Shown one piece after another: positions 18,167 to 26,103 of a stretch of DNA of 64,000 bases (its first letter is position 1; each line of letters opens with the position of its first letter). Source of the stretch: Nocardia jiangxiensis NBRC 101359 (GTDB lineage: Bacteria > Actinomycetota > Actinomycetes > Mycobacteriales > Mycobacteriaceae); the NCBI RefSeq assembly GCF_000308615.1, contig NZ_BAGB01000062.1:124001-188000 (forward strand), read 5' to 3'. A program made the translations under genes and the position numbers. The notes beneath the pieces were generated by a model that did no database searches, had not been told where the DNA came from, and saw only the letters and a program-made list of their open reading frames with translations.

Positions 18167-18274
18167 TCAGCGATTGCCGGGTGGCGCGCCGACGCGGGAG
18201 GCTTTCGCGGCCGCGACGGCAAACGCTGCGACTGCTGCGCCGGGTGGCGCGACAAACGCGGTCGTATTCCGCAT
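18167..18274 (-). CDS. Possible 35-residue upstream small ORF
   Basis: ATG 18274 to TGA 18169-18167 on the minus strand. The peptide begins MRNTTAFVAPPGAAVAAF and continues as a hydrophobic Ala-rich helix before ending in KASRVGAPPGNR. GAGGAG lies 11 bases upstream of the ATG, slightly far. It sits between the probable promoter and the attenuator hairpin of the transglycosylase gene, the arrangement of a leader peptide. VAPPG and GAPPG reflect a 13-base direct repeat in the DNA (GCCGGGTGGCGCG at 18176 and 18239 on the plus strand). There is no homology to judge by, so confidence is low. Confidence 0.35.
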   Translation of the reverse strand: MRNTTAFVAPPGAAVAAFAVAAAKASRVGAPPGNR

Positions 18275-18850
18275 AGCGTTGACAACTCCTCGTGTAATCC
18301 GGACTCGCGGTCCGATAACCAACGAGGTCACAGAGTGATTGCGGTAGGTTAACGTAAACTTAACTGAAGATGAACAGACGATGTTTCTCGACCCGTTTGC
18401 GCATGATCAGCAATCGCTATCAAGCTCTGAGCGGGGAGTTTGATTGTTTGTACTGAGTGCGCCAGATCACAGAAAAAGTTAGCGTGTCGTGCTGTACGAA
18501 TCCGTTTCGAGACGATTTTCGCCCCTCGGGACACAACCGCATAACGGCCCCCACACCCACACCCCCACCCCGAACCGCCACCCCCGGCACCCCCAGGCAA
18601 CCCCTCGGCAAGCTCACCCGAACAGCCCCACACAAAAAAATCGGCGGCACCCTGTGTGCACCGCCGACTCGCAACAACTGATCTAGCACGAACATGGGTA
18701 ACTCCCCGGGCACCCCAAAACCCGGCCACCCTCCCAACCGCCGCCCCGAAGCACAAGCCTCCAGGCACCCAACGGCACGCTCAAGTCCCGGAGAGGCGGT
18801 CAGCGCACGCTGAAGTCGCGGAGAGGCGGGGGAGCGAGGCGGTCCAGCGC
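18275..18850. other. Non-coding region upstream of the transglycosylase gene and downstream of cbs
   Basis: It contains, in order: a likely minus-strand promoter with TAACCT at 18351-18346 and TTCATC 17 bp upstream; an AT-rich inverted-repeat-like element around AGGTTAACGTAAACTTAACT (18346-18365); a C-rich, G-poor tract (about 18549-18600); the cbs terminator (18634-18667); and a near-perfect direct repeat (AAGTCCCGGAGAGGCGG and AAGTCGCGGAGAGGCGG near 18783 and 18812). No convincing gene is present. Confidence 0.5.
18634..18667 (-). terminator. Intrinsic terminator downstream of cbs
   Basis: On the minus strand TCGGCGG pairs with CCGCCGA, with G·T-extended inner pairs, and is immediately followed by seven T residues. 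It is the most classical rho-independent terminator in the window, about 180 bases after the cbs stop. Confidence 0.85.
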
Positions 18851-20248
18851 TCAGTGCACTGCGGGGATCCCCGAGGCGCTCAGGAAGCCGAGCAGATCGT
18901 GCCGGGTGATGACACCGATCGGCTTACCGTCCTCGACGACCATCAGCGCATCGGTGGACTCGAGTTCCTTGGTCACCGCGGACACCGACTCGCCGGAGCC
19001 GATCAGCGGGAACGACGGGCTCATATGCTTCGACACCGGATCGGTGAGATGCGCGCGGCCCTCGAACACCGCCGAGAGCAGATCGCGCTCGGTCACACTG
19101 CCCGCCACCTCGCCGGCCATCACCGGCGGCTCCGCACCCACCACGGGCATCTGCGACACGCCGTACTCGCGCAGGATCTCGATGGCGTCGCGCAACGTCT
19201 CCTGTGGATGCGTGTGCACCAGATCGGGGATTGCGCCAGATTTGCCGCGCAGTACATCGCCGACCGTCGGCTCGGCGATGCTGCCGTCCAGACGGGACTG
19301 CAGGAAGCCGTAGGAGCTCATCCACTGATCGTTGAAGATCTTCGACAGGTAGCCGCGGCCGCCGTCGGGCAGCAGCACCACCACGACCGCGTTCGGATCG
19401 CGCTCGGCCACCCGCAACGCCGCCACCACGGCCATACCGCAGGACCCGCCGACCAGCAGGCCCTCCTCGCGGGCCAGGCGGCGGGTCATCTCGAAGGAAT
19501 CCGCATCGGAGACCGCGATGATCTCGTCCGGAATCGCCGGATCGTAGGCGCTGGGCCAGAAATCCTCGCCGACGCCCTCGACCAGGTACGGCCGGCCGGT
19601 GCCGCCGGAGTACACCGAGCCCTCCGGATCCGCGCCGACGATCGTGACCTTGCCGCCGGAGATCTCCTTGAGGTAGCGGCCGGTTCCGGTGATGGTTCCG
19701 CCGGTGCCGACGCCGGCGACGAAATGGGTCACCGTGCCGTCGGTGTCCCGCCAGATTTCCGGGCCGGTGGTCTCGTAGTGGCTGGCCGGGCCGCCGGGAT
19801 TGGAGTACTGATCCGGCTTCCACGCACCCGGGATCTCGCGCACCAGACGATCGGAGACCTGGTAGTAGCTGTCCGGATGCTCGGGCGGGACGGCGGTCGG
19901 GCACACCACGACCTCCGCACCGTAGGCCCGCAGCACGTTGCGCTTGTCCTCACTGACCTTGTCCGGGCAGACGAAAACGCATTTGTAGCCGCGCTGCTGG
20001 GCGACCAGCGCCAGGCCGACGCCGGTGTTGCCGGAAGTCGGCTCGACGATCGTGCCGCCCGGGGACAGCAGACCCTGTTCCTCGGCGGCGTCGATCATCT
20101 TGACCGCGATGCGGTCCTTGGAGCTGCCACCCGGGTTCAGATATTCGATCTTGGCCGCCACCAGGCCGGACTCGGGCCCCACCACCGAGTTCAACCGAAC
20201 GAGCGGGGTGTTGCCGATCAGCTCGACGACATGGTTCGCGATGCGCAT
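18851..20248 (-). CDS. cbs: Cystathionine beta-synthase
   Basis: 465 residues, essentially the length of M. tuberculosis Rv1077. The catalytic domain carries the Schiff-base lysine Lys44 in NPGGSSKDRIAVK, the substrate loop PTSGNTGVGLALV, and the phosphate-binding GVGTGGTITGTGRYL. Two C-terminal CBS domains follow (VGDVLRGKSGAIPDLV onward, then VSKHMSPSFPLIGSGE to VITRHDLLGFLS). Such domains bind adenosine nucleotides or SAM in many relatives and tune activity. The enzyme condenses serine and homocysteine to cystathionine. It starts at ATG 20248 (RIANHVVELIGNTPLVRL), agreeing with the mycobacterial protein; longer versions add non-conserved residues. Confidence 0.95.
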   Translation of the reverse strand: MRIANHVVELIGNTPLVRLNSVVGPESGLVAAKIEYLNPGGSSKDRIAVKMIDAAEEQGLLSPGGTIVEPTSGNTGVGLALVAQQRGYKCVFVCPDKVSEDKRNVLRAYGAEVVVCPTAVPPEHPDSYYQVSDRLVREIPGAWKPDQYSNPGGPASHYETTGPEIWRDTDGTVTHFVAGVGTGGTITGTGRYLKEISGGKVTIVGADPEGSVYSGGTGRPYLVEGVGEDFWPSAYDPAIPDEIIAVSDADSFEMTRRLAREEGLLVGGSCGMAVVAALRVAERDPNAVVVVLLPDGGRGYLSKIFNDQWMSSYGFLQSRLDGSIAEPTVGDVLRGKSGAIPDLVHTHPQETLRDAIEILREYGVSQMPVVGAEPPVMAGEVAGSVTERDLLSAVFEGRAHLTDPVSKHMSPSFPLIGSGESVSAVTKELESTDALMVVEDGKPIGVITRHDLLGFLSASGIPAVH

Positions 20249-20365
20249 GCCGCCCATCGTTCCAGAAGTAGCCGACAGTGCTGCTGCGACCCCGCGGTCA
20301 CGCACGCGCGCCGCGGGAGTGTGCGTCGCGGCCGCACGGGCACGGACTCCTCTATCATCTGCCGC

Positions 20366-20371
20366 TATCAT
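20366..20371 (+). promoter_or_regulatory. -10 element of a probable leaderless gene
   Basis: TATCAT at 20366-20371 would place transcription start at 20378-20379, on the GTG codon at 20379. No ribosome-binding site precedes that codon, so a leaderless mRNA is likely. Confidence 0.5.
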
Positions 20372-20378
20372 CTCCGGC

Positions 20379-20855
20379 GTGAGGATGCCTCAGACCGCCC
20401 GCAGTGTCGCAATCCTGCTCGGCTCCCTCGGGGCCGTAGCCGCGATCGCCTCGTCCGCCGTCGCGGGCGCACAGACCGTTCAATTCCCGCAAACGCCCAG
20501 CCTGTTCTTCGGCGGGCTCTGTGGCGGAAATATCCGTACCTGGGCCGATACCAGCCCCGACTATGCCGGTCGGGCCGTGTTCAACGTCCAGGCCCAGCCC
20601 ATCCAGGGCGTCGGCTCCGGCTCGTACCCGCTGGCCCCGCTGTGCAACGTGGACACCACCATCGCCTGGCGCAATCTGAACACCGGCGCCGCCGGCCAGT
20701 GGCGGGTGAACGTCGTCTCGGGCATCTACGGCAGCATTCTCTACGCCGTGTATCAGAACACCGGTCCGGGCCGCATCGACGTGACCGTCACCACCAACAA
20801 TCTGAGCGTGCCCAGCCACGCGACCTTCGACGTCCCGGCCCCTCCCGGACACTGA
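20379..20855 (+). CDS. Secreted hypothetical protein
   Basis: 158 residues from GTG 20379, or 156 from ATG 20385. A typical signal peptide (PQTARSVAILLGSLGAVAAIASSAVAGAQ) is followed by a small beta-rich domain with SLFFGGLCGGNIRTWAD, CNVDTTIAWRNLNTGAAGQW and RIDVTVTTNN. Two Cys residues could form a disulfide. It resembles small secreted proteins common in Nocardia and Mycobacterium with no assigned function. It is divergent from cbs and followed by a strong terminator at 20880. Confidence 0.7.
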   Translation: MRMPQTARSVAILLGSLGAVAAIASSAVAGAQTVQFPQTPSLFFGGLCGGNIRTWADTSPDYAGRAVFNVQAQPIQGVGSGSYPLAPLCNVDTTIAWRNLNTGAAGQWRVNVVSGIYGSILYAVYQNTGPGRIDVTVTTNNLSVPSHATFDVPAPPGH

Positions 20856-20879
20856 CCCAACCACTTTCGTCCGTACCGG

Positions 20880-20910
20880 CGCACCCCGTCCGCACTGCGG
20901 GCGGGGTGCG
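20880..20910 (+). terminator. Hairpin terminator
   Basis: CGCACCCCGTCCGC (20880-20893) pairs with GCGGGCGGGGTGCG (20897-20910) around ACT, with a single T·G wobble, followed by TTCGTTCG. It ends the secreted-protein transcript. Confidence 0.75.
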
Positions 20911-21132
20911 TTCGTTCGTGTGGTCGCGATCCGGCGGTCCGCATCCGCGACGCACACGGTCGCGGAACCCGCACCCGCTACAGGGCGTTGAGGGATGTGC
21001 GAGGACTGGTAACGGGTGCGGCTGTCATTCGGGGGGTGCTCCCGGGCCGGTGATGGTGCACGATGGATGCCGACGCCCGAACGGGCCGATGAACTGGGAC
21101 GAAGCGGATAACGAGGACGGAGAGGCACTGCC

Positions 21133-21993
21133 GTGGTAAAAGGCTGGCGCACATTCGCGGTGACGAGTGCCGCGACAGTCGTGGCGGGTTCCGGCGCCGG
21201 AACCGCCTCGTGGGCGACCTATCGCCTGCTGATGTCGCAGGCGCAGGCCGCGCGCACGCTGATCGGGCGGGACACCTCCAAACCCCCGGAGGCCGACGGC
21301 GTGTACACCGCCGGCTGCCTCGCGCCCGAATCATGGCGCACCGGAACGCCTTTCGACGTCCATCTGATGATCTTCGGTGATTCCACCGCGGCCGGGGTCG
21401 GGTGTCACAGCGCCGAGGAGGTGCCCGGCGTGCGGATCGCCCGCGGTGTGGCCGAGGCGTCCGGGCTGCGAATCCGCTTGAGCACCAAGGCAATTTCGGG
21501 TGCCACCTCGAAAGGTCTGGCCGGACAGGTGGATGCGATGTTCGTGGCCGGTCCGCCGCCGGACGTCGCGGTCATCCTGGTCGGCGCCAACGACGTCACG
21601 AAGAAGCACTCGGTCCTGCAGTCCGCACACCGATTGCGCAGCGCGGTCGAACGCCTGCACAAGGCCGGAAGCGTCGTCGTGGTCGGCACCTGCCCGGATC
21701 TGGGTACGGTGGCGGCGATTCCGCAGCCGCTGCGCACCCTGGTACACAGCTGGAGCGTGCGCCTGGCCCGCGCGCAGGCGTCGGCGACCAGGTCCGCGGG
21801 CGGGTGCGCCGTGCGGATGGGCGATCTGCTGGGCCGCGATTTCCGCAGCACGCCGGAGGTCCTGTTCTCCGCCGACGGCTTCCATCCCTCGGCAGCGGGG
21901 TACGAACTCGCGGCCGGATATCTACTGCCCGCGGTTCTGCGCGAGATCGCCGATCATCGGACGCACGCCATGGCCACCCTCCCGGACAGCTGA
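21133..21993 (+). CDS. Exported SGNH-family hydrolase (Rv1075c-like)
   Basis: 286 residues from GTG 21133. An N-terminal hydrophobic helix (TFAVTSAATVVAGSGAG) is followed by SGNH block I (LMIFGDSTAAGVGC, nucleophile Ser), block III (VILVGANDVTKK, Gly/Asn oxyanion residues) and block V (FSADGFHPSAAGYEL, catalytic Asp and His). This is a GDSL/SGNH esterase or lipase acting outside the membrane. M. tuberculosis Rv1075c is an esterase of this type next to fadA3, the same neighbour order as here. Confidence 0.9.
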   Translation: MVKGWRTFAVTSAATVVAGSGAGTASWATYRLLMSQAQAARTLIGRDTSKPPEADGVYTAGCLAPESWRTGTPFDVHLMIFGDSTAAGVGCHSAEEVPGVRIARGVAEASGLRIRLSTKAISGATSKGLAGQVDAMFVAGPPPDVAVILVGANDVTKKHSVLQSAHRLRSAVERLHKAGSVVVVGTCPDLGTVAAIPQPLRTLVHSWSVRLARAQASATRSAGGCAVRMGDLLGRDFRSTPEVLFSADGFHPSAAGYELAAGYLLPAVLREIADHRTHAMATLPDS

Positions 21994-22146
21994 CCAGCTG
22001 GTCCGACACGCCCGACCAGGCGCGGGCGGATTACCACATACCGGGTGTCGGACCTCCGATCCCGGCGACGTAAATTCGGAAGGGAATTCCGTACTCGAGT
22101 ACCGAATGACCGGATGGTCGTTCACTCGCCCGACAAAGGAGTCCTC

Positions 22147-23367
22147 ATGCCAGAGGCCGTCATTGTTTCCTTCGCCCGCTCCCCCATCGGCCGCGCGGGC
22201 AAGGGTTCCCTCGTGAGCATGCGCCCGGACGACCTCGCAGCGCAGATGGTCCGCGCCGCCCTGGACAAGGTTCCGGCGCTGGATCCGACCCAGATCGACG
22301 ACCTCATGCTCGGCTGTGGTCAGCCCGGCGGCGAGGCCGGTTTCAACATGGCCAAGGTCGTCGCCACCCAGCTGGGGTATGACTTCCTGCCCGGTGTCAC
22401 CCTCAACCGCTACTGCTCCTCCTCGCTGCAGACCACGCGCATGGCGCTGCACGCGATCAAGGCCGGTGAGGGCGATGTGTTCATCTCCGCCGGTGTCGAG
22501 ACGGTCTCGCGTTTCCCGAAGGGCACCTCGGACGGCTGGCCCGACACCCACAACGGCCGGTTCGCCGAGGCCGAGGCCAGGACCGTCAAGCGCGCCGAGG
22601 GCGGCTCCGGCGGTTGGACGGATCCGCGCCAGAGCGGTGAACTGCCCGACATCTACATCGCGATGGGCCAGACCGCGGAGAACGTCGCCCAGCACACCGG
22701 GATCTCCCGCGAGGACCAGGACCACTGGGGCGTGCGGTCGCAGAACCGCGCCGAGGAGGCCATCAAGTCCGGCTTCTTCGAGCGTGAGATCACCCCGGTG
22801 ACCCTGCCGGACGGCACCGTCGTCTCTACCGACGACGGCCCGCGTCCCGGCACCACCTACGAGAAGATCTCGCAGCTCAAGCCCGTCTTCCGCCCCGACG
22901 GCACCGTCACCGCCGGTAACGCCTGCCCGCTCAACGACGGCGCCGCGGCGCTGGTCATCATGAGCGACACCAAGGCCAAGGAGCTGGGCCTGACCCCGCT
23001 GGCGCGCATCGTGTCCACCGGCGTGTCGGGTCTGTCCCCGGAGATCATGGGCCTGGGCCCGATCGAGGCCGTGCGCAAGGCGCTGAAGATCGCCGGTAAG
23101 ACCATCGACGACATCGATCTCTACGAGATCAACGAGGCCTTCGCGGTGCAGGTGCTGGGCTCGGCGCGTGAGCTGAAGATGGACCTGGACAAGCTGAACG
23201 TCTCCGGCGGCGCGATCGCCCTCGGCCACCCGTTCGGCATGACCGGCGCCCGCATCAGCGCCACCCTGATCAACAACCTGCAGACCCACGACAAGCAGTT
23301 CGGTCTCGAGACCATGTGTGTCGGCGGCGGCCAGGGTATGGCGATGGTGCTGGAGCGCCTGAGCTAG
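22147..23367 (+). CDS. fadA: Acetyl-CoA acetyltransferase (thiolase), Rv1074c/FadA3-like
   Basis: 406 residues. The thiolase catalytic residues are all visible: Cys90 in NRYCSSSLQ (acyl acceptor), His361 in GGAIALGHPFG, and Cys391 in ETMCVGGGQGMA (base). NEAFAVQ is also conserved. Thiolases cleave 3-ketoacyl-CoA in beta-oxidation or condense acetyl-CoA. ATG 22147 has AAAGGAG at good spacing; upstream in-frame codons are rejected. Its position after the SGNH hydrolase matches Rv1075c-Rv1074c. Codon use is very strongly GC-biased, suggesting high expression. Confidence 0.93.
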   Translation: MPEAVIVSFARSPIGRAGKGSLVSMRPDDLAAQMVRAALDKVPALDPTQIDDLMLGCGQPGGEAGFNMAKVVATQLGYDFLPGVTLNRYCSSSLQTTRMALHAIKAGEGDVFISAGVETVSRFPKGTSDGWPDTHNGRFAEAEARTVKRAEGGSGGWTDPRQSGELPDIYIAMGQTAENVAQHTGISREDQDHWGVRSQNRAEEAIKSGFFEREITPVTLPDGTVVSTDDGPRPGTTYEKISQLKPVFRPDGTVTAGNACPLNDGAAALVIMSDTKAKELGLTPLARIVSTGVSGLSPEIMGLGPIEAVRKALKIAGKTIDDIDLYEINEAFAVQVLGSARELKMDLDKLNVSGGAIALGHPFGMTGARISATLINNLQTHDKQFGLETMCVGGGQGMAMVLERLS

Positions 23368-23384
23368 ATCGCGCCCCTCCGGAT

Positions 23385-23403
23385 TCGCGGCCATCGGCCG
23401 CGA
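23385..23403. terminator. Short bidirectional hairpin
   Basis: TCGCGGCC (23385-23392) pairs with GGCCGCGA (23396-23403) around ATC, between the convergent thiolase and hydrolase genes. Confidence 0.55.
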
Positions 23404-23431
23404 CCGGTTCATCGCGTTTCGAGCACTCACC

Positions 23432-24211
23432 TCACGCGATGGCCGCAGCGAGGAAATCCCGAACCAGAGGGCTTGCGGTGGAACGGAATTCCTCGAAGTA
23501 CGCGTGCCGCGCGCCCGGAATCAGCTCGAGGCGCGCGCCCGGAATGCGTTCGGCGATCAGCGGGGCGTTCGCCACTGGGTTGAACCGATCGTCCGCACCG
23601 TGCACGACCAGGGTCGGCGCGGCGATGGTGGGCAACACATCCCAGGCCTCGTGCCGGTGACTCGCGATCAGGTGACGACGTTGCGCGTACGAGGGCATCC
23701 CCGGGTCGCCGAGCGTCTGATACGGCCCGGTGGTGCGGGCGAGCCAGTCCGGGGTGTACATCAGGTCCAGCAGAGTCTGTTGTGCGGTGGCCGGATCGGC
23801 GAGCAGACGGCGGATGTCATTTCCGCGATCCACACCGTGTCGCGCGCCAGGTGAAGTACAGCCCAGTACGAGGGCACGCACCCGTCCGGGATATTCCGCC
23901 GCGATCCACTGCGCCACCCGGCCACCCATCGACGTGCCGTACACATCGGCCCGATCGATCCCCGCCGCGTCCAGCACCGCAATCGCATCATCAGCGAATC
24001 CCCTTGTGCTGTAGGGGATATCAGGCTTATCACTGTCACCGGTGCCGCGATAGTCGAACGTGATGGTGCGATGCGATCCGTGGAAGTCCTCGCGAACGCC
24101 ATCCCACCAGTGATGGTTGTTGGACTGCCCGGCCAGCAACAACAACGGAAATCCATCGCCCTGACTCTGATAGGCAAGCCGAACCCCGCCACCGACCTCC
24201 GCATACGGCAT
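23432..24211 (-). CDS. Alpha/beta hydrolase
   Basis: 259 residues, a single-domain alpha/beta hydrolase. It has the strand LLLLAGQSNNHHWWDGV, FDYRGTGDSDKP, the nucleophile elbow GTSMGG (Ser94), the acid in VVHGADDRFNP and the base in GARHAYFEEF. It is closest in style to 3-oxoadipate enol-lactonase and non-haem-peroxidase-like esterases; the substrate is undefined. ATG 24211 has GGAAGGGG a few bases upstream. It is monocistronic and divergent from the sigma-factor operon. Confidence 0.88.
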   Translation of the reverse strand: MPYAEVGGGVRLAYQSQGDGFPLLLLAGQSNNHHWWDGVREDFHGSHRTITFDYRGTGDSDKPDIPYSTRGFADDAIAVLDAAGIDRADVYGTSMGGRVAQWIAAEYPGRVRALVLGCTSPGARHGVDRGNDIRRLLADPATAQQTLLDLMYTPDWLARTTGPYQTLGDPGMPSYAQRRHLIASHRHEAWDVLPTIAAPTLVVHGADDRFNPVANAPLIAERIPGARLELIPGARHAYFEEFRSTASPLVRDFLAAAIA

Positions 24212-24472
24212 CGCCGAATCCCCTTCCTCACGCACACGAAAATCGGCCGAACGCCAACAATACTGCGGGTGATCAGCCGATCCGCCCGCGCAGGTCCGGA
24301 CTCCGAACGGACGGTTCCCGTCTACCGGAACTCGACAGACGAACGCACCCGCCATATCCGACCGCGCGATACCCGCCCGGCACACCGAAGACGCGACCGC
24401 ACCCGCCGATGAGTTTGCGCACTCCCGCGGATCTACCTCAACAACCGGGTACAGATTCGAAGGAGTTCGACC

Positions 24473-25102
24473 ATGAACAGAACAGTGGTGGTGCGATACC
24501 GCACCCGCGATGACGCCAGGGCGGAGAACCGGCGGCTGATCGAGGAGGTATTCGCGCAATTGCATCGCGAGCAGCCCGCGGAGGTGACCTATTGTGCCTT
24601 CGAACTGGGTGACTCGGGGCAGTTCGTGCACACCGCGACCGCTGCCGACGGCGCGCTGTCGGAGTTCGACAGTTTCCGGCGGTTCCAGCATGAGATCGGG
24701 TCGCGGGTGGTGAACGGGCCCGAGGCACACGCGGCGACGGTGATCGGCGCGTATCGGCCGGTTCCGGCGAGCGTGCCCATCGCGGTGGCGTTCGTCGAGG
24801 CATTCGGACGGCGAGATCTGCTGACCGTGACCGCGATGCTGCACGACGACGTCGTATTCGACGGTCCCCGAACACATCTCACCGGCGCCGCGGACGTGTC
24901 CGCAGCCATCGGGGAGTTCGCCGAGGCGGTGACCGGGGTCGAGGTCATCGACGCGTTCGGCGACGACGATCGCGCGCTGGTCGTCTACGACATGCACACC
25001 GGCCCGTTCGGCACACTGCGCACCGTCGAGCACATCACCGTACGTGGCGACCGAATCGCTGCCGACACAGTGGTTTTCGATACCGCACGGTTGCCGCGGT
25101 GA
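24473..25102 (+). CDS. Two-domain protein: ABM-like ferredoxin-fold plus SnoaL-like domain
   Basis: 209 residues. The first about 90 look like an antibiotic-biosynthesis-monooxygenase/dimeric alpha-beta barrel unit (VRYRTRDDARAENRRLIEEVF, VTYCAFELGD). The rest is SnoaL/NTF2-like: VAFVEAFGRRDLLTVTAMLHDDVVFDGPRTHLTG and RTVEHITVRGDRIAADTVVF. No catalytic residues can be assigned. Its stop overlaps the sigma-factor GTG (GTGA), so the two are translationally coupled. The NTF2-like fold recurs at the C-terminus of the next gene. A ligand-sensing partner for the sigma factor is one reading. Confidence 0.7.
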   Translation: MNRTVVVRYRTRDDARAENRRLIEEVFAQLHREQPAEVTYCAFELGDSGQFVHTATAADGALSEFDSFRRFQHEIGSRVVNGPEAHAATVIGAYRPVPASVPIAVAFVEAFGRRDLLTVTAMLHDDVVFDGPRTHLTGAADVSAAIGEFAEAVTGVEVIDAFGDDDRALVVYDMHTGPFGTLRTVEHITVRGDRIAADTVVFDTARLPR

Positions 25103-26103
25103 GCACCGAACCGTTCGATGTCGCCGCACAGCGCTATCGCACCGAACTGTTCGCCTACTGCTACCGCATGCTCGGCTCGCCGCACGACGCCGACGACGCG
25201 GTCCAGGAAACCTATCTGCGCGCCTGGCGGGGGTACGACGGATTCCAGGGTCGCGCCTCGCTGCGGACCTGGCTGTATCGGATCGCCACGCACACCTGCC
25301 TGCGGGCGATCGAGCGGCGGGCACATCGTGCGTATCCGTCCGGCCTGGGCGGGCCGGTGACCGACCCGACCGGGCCGCTGCCATCGCGTCGAGCCGAAAT
25401 CGCCTGGGTGGAACCGGTTTCCGACACCGAGCTGGACCCGGCGGAGGTGGCGACGGCCCGGCACACGCTGCGGCTGGCCTTCATCGCGGCGCTGCAGCAT
25501 CTGCCCGGTCGGCAGCGCGCGGTGCTGATCCTGCGCGAGGTGCTGATGTTCCACGCCGACGAGGTCGCCGATCTGCTCGGCACCACCACCGCGGCGGTCA
25601 ACAGCGCATTGCAGCGAGCGCGGGCGCAGTTGGCGAAGACCGCCCCGCACGGCTACGACCTGGCCGAACCGGAGGATGCGCGGCGTCGCACCCTGCTCGA
25701 TCGCTATGCCACCGCCTTCACCCACGCCGATATCGAGGCACTGGTGCAGATCCTGGCCGAGGACGCGGTATTCGAGATGCCGCCGGCGCCGTCCTGGTTC
25801 CGCGGGCGCGCGGATATCGCCGCTTTCCTGCGGACCCGGCTCACCGAACCCGATGGCCGATATCTGGCGCCCACCGCCGCGAACGGCCAACCGGCCTTCG
25901 GCCTCTACACCCGCGGCCACGGCGGCGTCCATCGCGCCCACGCACTGCAACTGCTGACCGTCGGCCCGGCCGGGATCGCCCGCATCGACATGATCCACGA
26001 CCCCACCCTGTTCCCGCGTGTCGGCCTGCCTCATCTGGCACCGGTCGACATCACGGCGAATCCCGTTCCAGCACAAGAAAAGAGCACGTCATGCATCTCC
26101 TGA
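25099..26103 (+). CDS. ECF RNA polymerase sigma factor with SnoaL-like C-terminal domain (SigG/SigJ type)
   Basis: 334 residues. Region 2 is ELFAYCYRMLGSPHDADDAVQETYLRAW, with the core-binding and -10 recognition parts. Region 4 is LQHLPGRQRAVLILREVLMFHADEVADLLG followed by TAAVNSALQRARAQL. From about residue 200 an NTF2/SnoaL-like domain follows (LLDRYATAFTHADIEALVQIL, WFRGRADIAAFL). Sigma factors of this architecture lack a dedicated anti-sigma factor and are thought to be controlled by the C-terminal domain. GTG 25099 overlaps the upstream stop; the end overlaps the NmrA gene. Autoregulation is likely but no promoter is defined. Confidence 0.9.
   Translation: MSTEPFDVAAQRYRTELFAYCYRMLGSPHDADDAVQETYLRAWRGYDGFQGRASLRTWLYRIATHTCLRAIERRAHRAYPSGLGGPVTDPTGPLPSRRAEIAWVEPVSDTELDPAEVATARHTLRLAFIAALQHLPGRQRAVLILREVLMFHADEVADLLGTTTAAVNSALQRARAQLAKTAPHGYDLAEPEDARRRTLLDRYATAFTHADIEALVQILAEDAVFEMPPAPSWFRGRADIAAFLRTRLTEPDGRYLAPTAANGQPAFGLYTRGHGGVHRAHALQLLTVGPAGIARIDMIHDPTLFPRVGLPHLAPVDITANPVPAQEKSTSCIS

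Noticed and set aside
18009..18340. ydaO-type c-di-AMP riboswitch in the transglycosylase leader
   Set aside because: A leader with attenuator shape exists, but I could not align the conserved ydaO core by eye, so I do not claim it.
18549..18600. C-rich tract as a possible repeat array
   Set aside because: It is low-complexity sequence without regular repeat units or spacers, so not a CRISPR or satellite array.
18656..21139. 827-codon plus-strand open frame across cbs
   Set aside because: It is antisense to cbs and runs through the secreted-protein gene in another frame; the translation is Arg/His-rich without recognisable domains.
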